A DNA stretch of 52,735 nucleotides, from NCBI GenBank assembly GCA_902800945.1, contig CADCFX010000008.1, forward strand, positions 1 through 52,735. Reading direction: 5' to 3'. This document shows, in pieces, positions 50,954-52,735 of this stretch. The DNA comes from an uncultured Erysipelotrichaceae bacterium. GTDB lineage: Bacteria > Bacillota_I > Bacilli_A > RF39 > UBA660. A program made the translations under genes and the position numbers. The stretch's first letter is position 1; the number at the start of each line of letters is the position of its first letter. The notes beneath the pieces were generated by a model. That model did no database searches, was not told where the DNA came from, and saw nothing but the letters and a program-made list of their open reading frames with translations.

Positions 50954-50988
50954 AGAAACGAAATATGAATAAGGTGGGAGGATTCAAG

Positions 50989-51414
50989 ATGGGATTTTTA
51001 GGTGACGTATTTGGCGGAAAAAATGAAGAAATAGAAGAAACAAATGATATAGAAGAAACATTCTATAATGATAGTAAGAACGATAATAAAGGAAAAGATG
51101 CCGAAATAGATACAAACGGAGGCAAAATGATACTTTTAGAGCCTCGCGCATATTCTGAGAGTCAACAAATTGCTGATCATTTAAAAAATAGAAATAGCGT
51201 TGTTGTTAACTTGAAAAGAGTAACATCAGATCAAGCCAAAAGAATAATTGATTTCTTAAGTGGTTGTATTTATGCAATTGGCGGAACCATGAAAAAAGTT
51301 GGGGTTGGTATTTACTTATGCGCTCCAAAAAATGTTAACGTTCAGGGAAAAATAACTGAAGAAAACGCTAAAGACAAAGAAGCAAGTAAGGATTCTGAAG
51401 AAATAGAGTGGTAA
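50989..51414 (+). CDS. sepF: Cell division protein SepF
   Basis: Protein of 141 residues that tethers FtsZ to the membrane. An N-terminal amphipathic segment (MGFLGDVFGG) is followed by an acidic linker and the SepF core: MILLEPRAYSESQQIADHL, VVVNLKRV, RIIDFLSGCIYAIGG. The ATG after GGGAGGATTC is chosen over one eight codons upstream. It is followed 21 bp later by divIVA. Confidence 0.93.
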   Translation: MGFLGDVFGGKNEEIEETNDIEETFYNDSKNDNKGKDAEIDTNGGKMILLEPRAYSESQQIADHLKNRNSVVVNLKRVTSDQAKRIIDFLSGCIYAIGGTMKKVGVGIYLCAPKNVNVQGKITEENAKDKEASKDSEEIEW

Positions 51415-51435
51415 TAAATAATTTAGAGGTGGGTT

Positions 51436-51864
51436 ATGGAAAAATTTACTACAACAGTATACGGTTACAATAAAAATGAAGTGAGTAAATTCGTCTCTAA
51501 AGTGACTATTGAGTATGAACGGGTGCTAAATAAGCTAAAAGCCAAAGATCAAGAATTGGCCCTTCTAAAAGAAAAATACAAAAATTATGATGGCTTAGAA
51601 AATAGTTTGAATAGAGCGTTATTTGTTGCAGAAAGTTCGTCAAGCGAAATGCGTAGAGTAGCTAAAGAAGAAGCCAGTCTTATTATTGAAGACGCCAAGA
51701 AAAATGCCTCAAGAATAATAAATGACTCTTTAGCAGAAGCTGCCAAAGTAGAAGCTGAGATGACAGCTCTGAAAAAACAAATGCAAGTTTATAAAGCTAG
51801 AATTAAAAAGACTATCGAAGAACAGCTGATCATGGTCGATGATATTGACAAAATTGAAAGTTAA
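51436..51864 (+). CDS. divIVA: DivIVA-family protein
   Basis: Coiled-coil protein of 142 residues. KFTTTVYGYNKNEVSKFV matches the membrane-binding N-terminus of DivIVA/GpsB, then a long coiled coil with heptads. It marks curved membranes at poles and septa in Gram-positives. SD GAGGTG. It is in an operon with sepF. Confidence 0.88.
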   Translation: MEKFTTTVYGYNKNEVSKFVSKVTIEYERVLNKLKAKDQELALLKEKYKNYDGLENSLNRALFVAESSSSEMRRVAKEEASLIIEDAKKNASRIINDSLAEAAKVEAEMTALKKQMQVYKARIKKTIEEQLIMVDDIDKIES

Positions 51865-51890
51865 GAACTAATTGTTAGTTCTTCTTTTTT
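51863..51890 (+). terminator. Terminator of sepF-divIVA
   Basis: AAGAACTAA/TTAGTTCTT stem then CTTTTTT. Confidence 0.85.
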
Positions 51891-51932
51891 ATATTTATGA
51901 TATAATTTAAAAAGAAGAGAACGGGTGAAAAA

Positions 51933-52541
51933 ATGAAAAAAAAATTGAAAGTGCTTTTACTAAGCCTTATATTATTAATCCTTACGGGATGCAATAATAA
52001 ATATGTTGGATATTGGTGTAAATATAACGAGACTGCTACAATAGTAATATTATTGAATGATGATATTACAGATGAACAAAGAAGCAAAATAGAAGAAAAA
52101 AGCGAATCTTTTGAAAACTTGAGTTCAACAAATTACTATAGCAAACAAGATTATCAAGAACAAATCCATGGTGAGGGAGAGATCTATGCTAGTTATATTT
52201 TTTCCTTTTCTTCTCACGACTCTGTTGGAACATATATAGACGAACTTAAAAGTATGCCTGGTGTAAAAAGTGCAGAACAAAATAGCGCCAAGAATAACAT
52301 GTCATTATACGAATTAAAATCTAATGGAACTTACACTTACACAGATAGTGATGAGGCATCAAAAGAAGACGTTATAAAAGGAAAATACAAGATAGAGAAA
52401 GGGATAATAAGACTAATTCCTGATAAAGATAAAAGCAAAGCTAAACTTTTATATACCAAAAACGAACGCTTGTGTGAAGACACGGATTGTAACCGAGTTT
52501 ATTCTCACGGGAAAGATAATTGTTCTAGTTTGATTGACTAG
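51933..52541 (+). CDS. Lipoprotein with FtsX-ectodomain-like region
   Basis: Protein of 202 residues with a lipoprotein signal ending LILTGC (Cys lipid-anchored) and no further membrane helix. Residues 35-115 read ATIVILLNDDITDEQRSKI, then YYSKQDY, then SYIFSFSS, then ELKSMPGVKSAE, the order of elements of the FtsX extracellular domain. FtsX uses this domain to control wall hydrolases. Here it is free, with no permease part. A Cys-containing tail follows. SD GGGTGA. Confidence 0.65.
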   Translation: MKKKLKVLLLSLILLILTGCNNKYVGYWCKYNETATIVILLNDDITDEQRSKIEEKSESFENLSSTNYYSKQDYQEQIHGEGEIYASYIFSFSSHDSVGTYIDELKSMPGVKSAEQNSAKNNMSLYELKSNGTYTYTDSDEASKEDVIKGKYKIEKGIIRLIPDKDKSKAKLLYTKNERLCEDTDCNRVYSHGKDNCSSLID

Positions 52542-52552
52542 AACCTTTTTTA
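52522..52552 (+). terminator. Terminator overlapping the lipoprotein stop codon
   Basis: GTTCTAGT/ACTAGAAC stem with a 7-nt loop, then Ts. Confidence 0.8.
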
Positions 52553-52594
52553 TAGAAGAGGAATAATATATAATAAATTTAACAGGGTGATACC

Positions 52595-52735
52595 ATGAAT
52601 AAACTACTAAAACCAAGCTATTATTATAAAGATATATATAGCATTAATTATCAAAAACTTAAAAAGAATAATATTAAATATATTTTACTAGACATCGATA
52701 ATACAATCGGCGATTCCAAAGATAGAGTCCCCAAC
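52595..52735 (+). CDS. yqeG: YqeG-family HAD phosphatase (5' part)
   Basis: Partial gene cut by the window end; the first 47 residues are present. LLKPSYYYKDIYSINYQKLKK and YILLDIDNTIG match the start of YqeG, whose HAD motif I is DxDxT-like. SD AGGGTGATACC. It is commonly a neighbour of ribosome-assembly GTPase genes. Confidence 0.85.
   Translation, partial: MNKLLKPSYYYKDIYSINYQKLKKNNIKYILLDIDNTIGDSKDRVPN

Noticed and set aside
1-52735. TGA recoded as Trp, as in Mycoplasma
   Set aside because: Several genes end at TGA (VanZ-like gene, the 35003 gene) and Trp is written TGG throughout.
1-52735. CRISPR array, insertion sequence, prophage or integrase
   Set aside because: No regularly spaced direct repeats, transposase or phage genes were seen.

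Overview
The window looks like core chromosome of a low-GC, Gram-positive (Bacillota) bacterium. The sequence is strongly A+T-rich, Shine-Dalgarno sites are GAGG-type, terminators are short U-tailed hairpins, and the translation and cell-envelope genes are Bacilli-like. The genetic code looks standard: TGA is used as a stop (for example the VanZ-like gene) and Trp is TGG. A full set of peptidoglycan and division genes rules out a wall-less mollicute. The many uncharacterised secreted proteins and compact operons suggest an uncultured gut-type Bacilli lineage such as RF39, but that placement is inference.

Layout. 1-8.2 kb: transketolase, a YneF-like membrane peptide, a GT-C-like polytopic protein, then a reduced type VII secretion pair (EssC-like ATPase and EsaB/YukD). 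8.3-14.4 kb: mraY, a protein that looks kinase-like, a D,D-carboxypeptidase, rubrerythrin and an FAD dehydrogenase. 14.4-18.7 kb: three secreted or surface proteins, two with Cys-rich repeats and a VPxTG-like C-terminal anchor. 18.8-25.4 kb: an AMP-forming ligase behind a structured leader, a hybrid histidine kinase, an HPt-receiver protein, and a transglutaminase-like protein. 26-33 kb: murG-murB-ftsQ, queH, malic enzyme, and a divergent murT-gatD operon. 33-39.2 kb: ylmH, a pseudopilin-like gene, small unknowns, then rpsB-tsf-(unknown)-frr. 39.3-44.7 kb: an accessory block beside tRNA-Arg with a RhuM-Fic protein, an unknown protein, two small double-glycine peptides with a C39-peptidase ABC exporter, and a pilin-like/CBM-like surface protein. 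44.8-52.7 kb: rpsU, yqeY, vanZ-like, ybeY-dgkA-era-recO-uppS, T-box/glyS, sepF, divIVA, an FtsX-ectodomain-like lipoprotein, and the start of yqeG.

How the genes work together. MraY, MurG, MurB, UppS, DgkA, MurT/GatD, FtsQ, SepF, DivIVA and the carboxypeptidase together cover lipid-carrier supply, lipid II synthesis and modification, and septum assembly. RpsB, Tsf, Frr, RpsU, YbeY, Era, GlyS and tRNA-Arg serve translation.

The most notable unannotated system is the bacteriocin-like locus at about 41.2-43.6 kb. Two overlooked small genes encode peptides with LxxxEL/GG-type leaders, GxxxG motifs and a single C-terminal-region cysteine each, directly downstream of a peptidase-containing ABC transporter. 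The second is a GatD homologue in which both catalytic residues of the glutaminase (Cys94 and His189 in S. aureus numbering) appear to be replaced.
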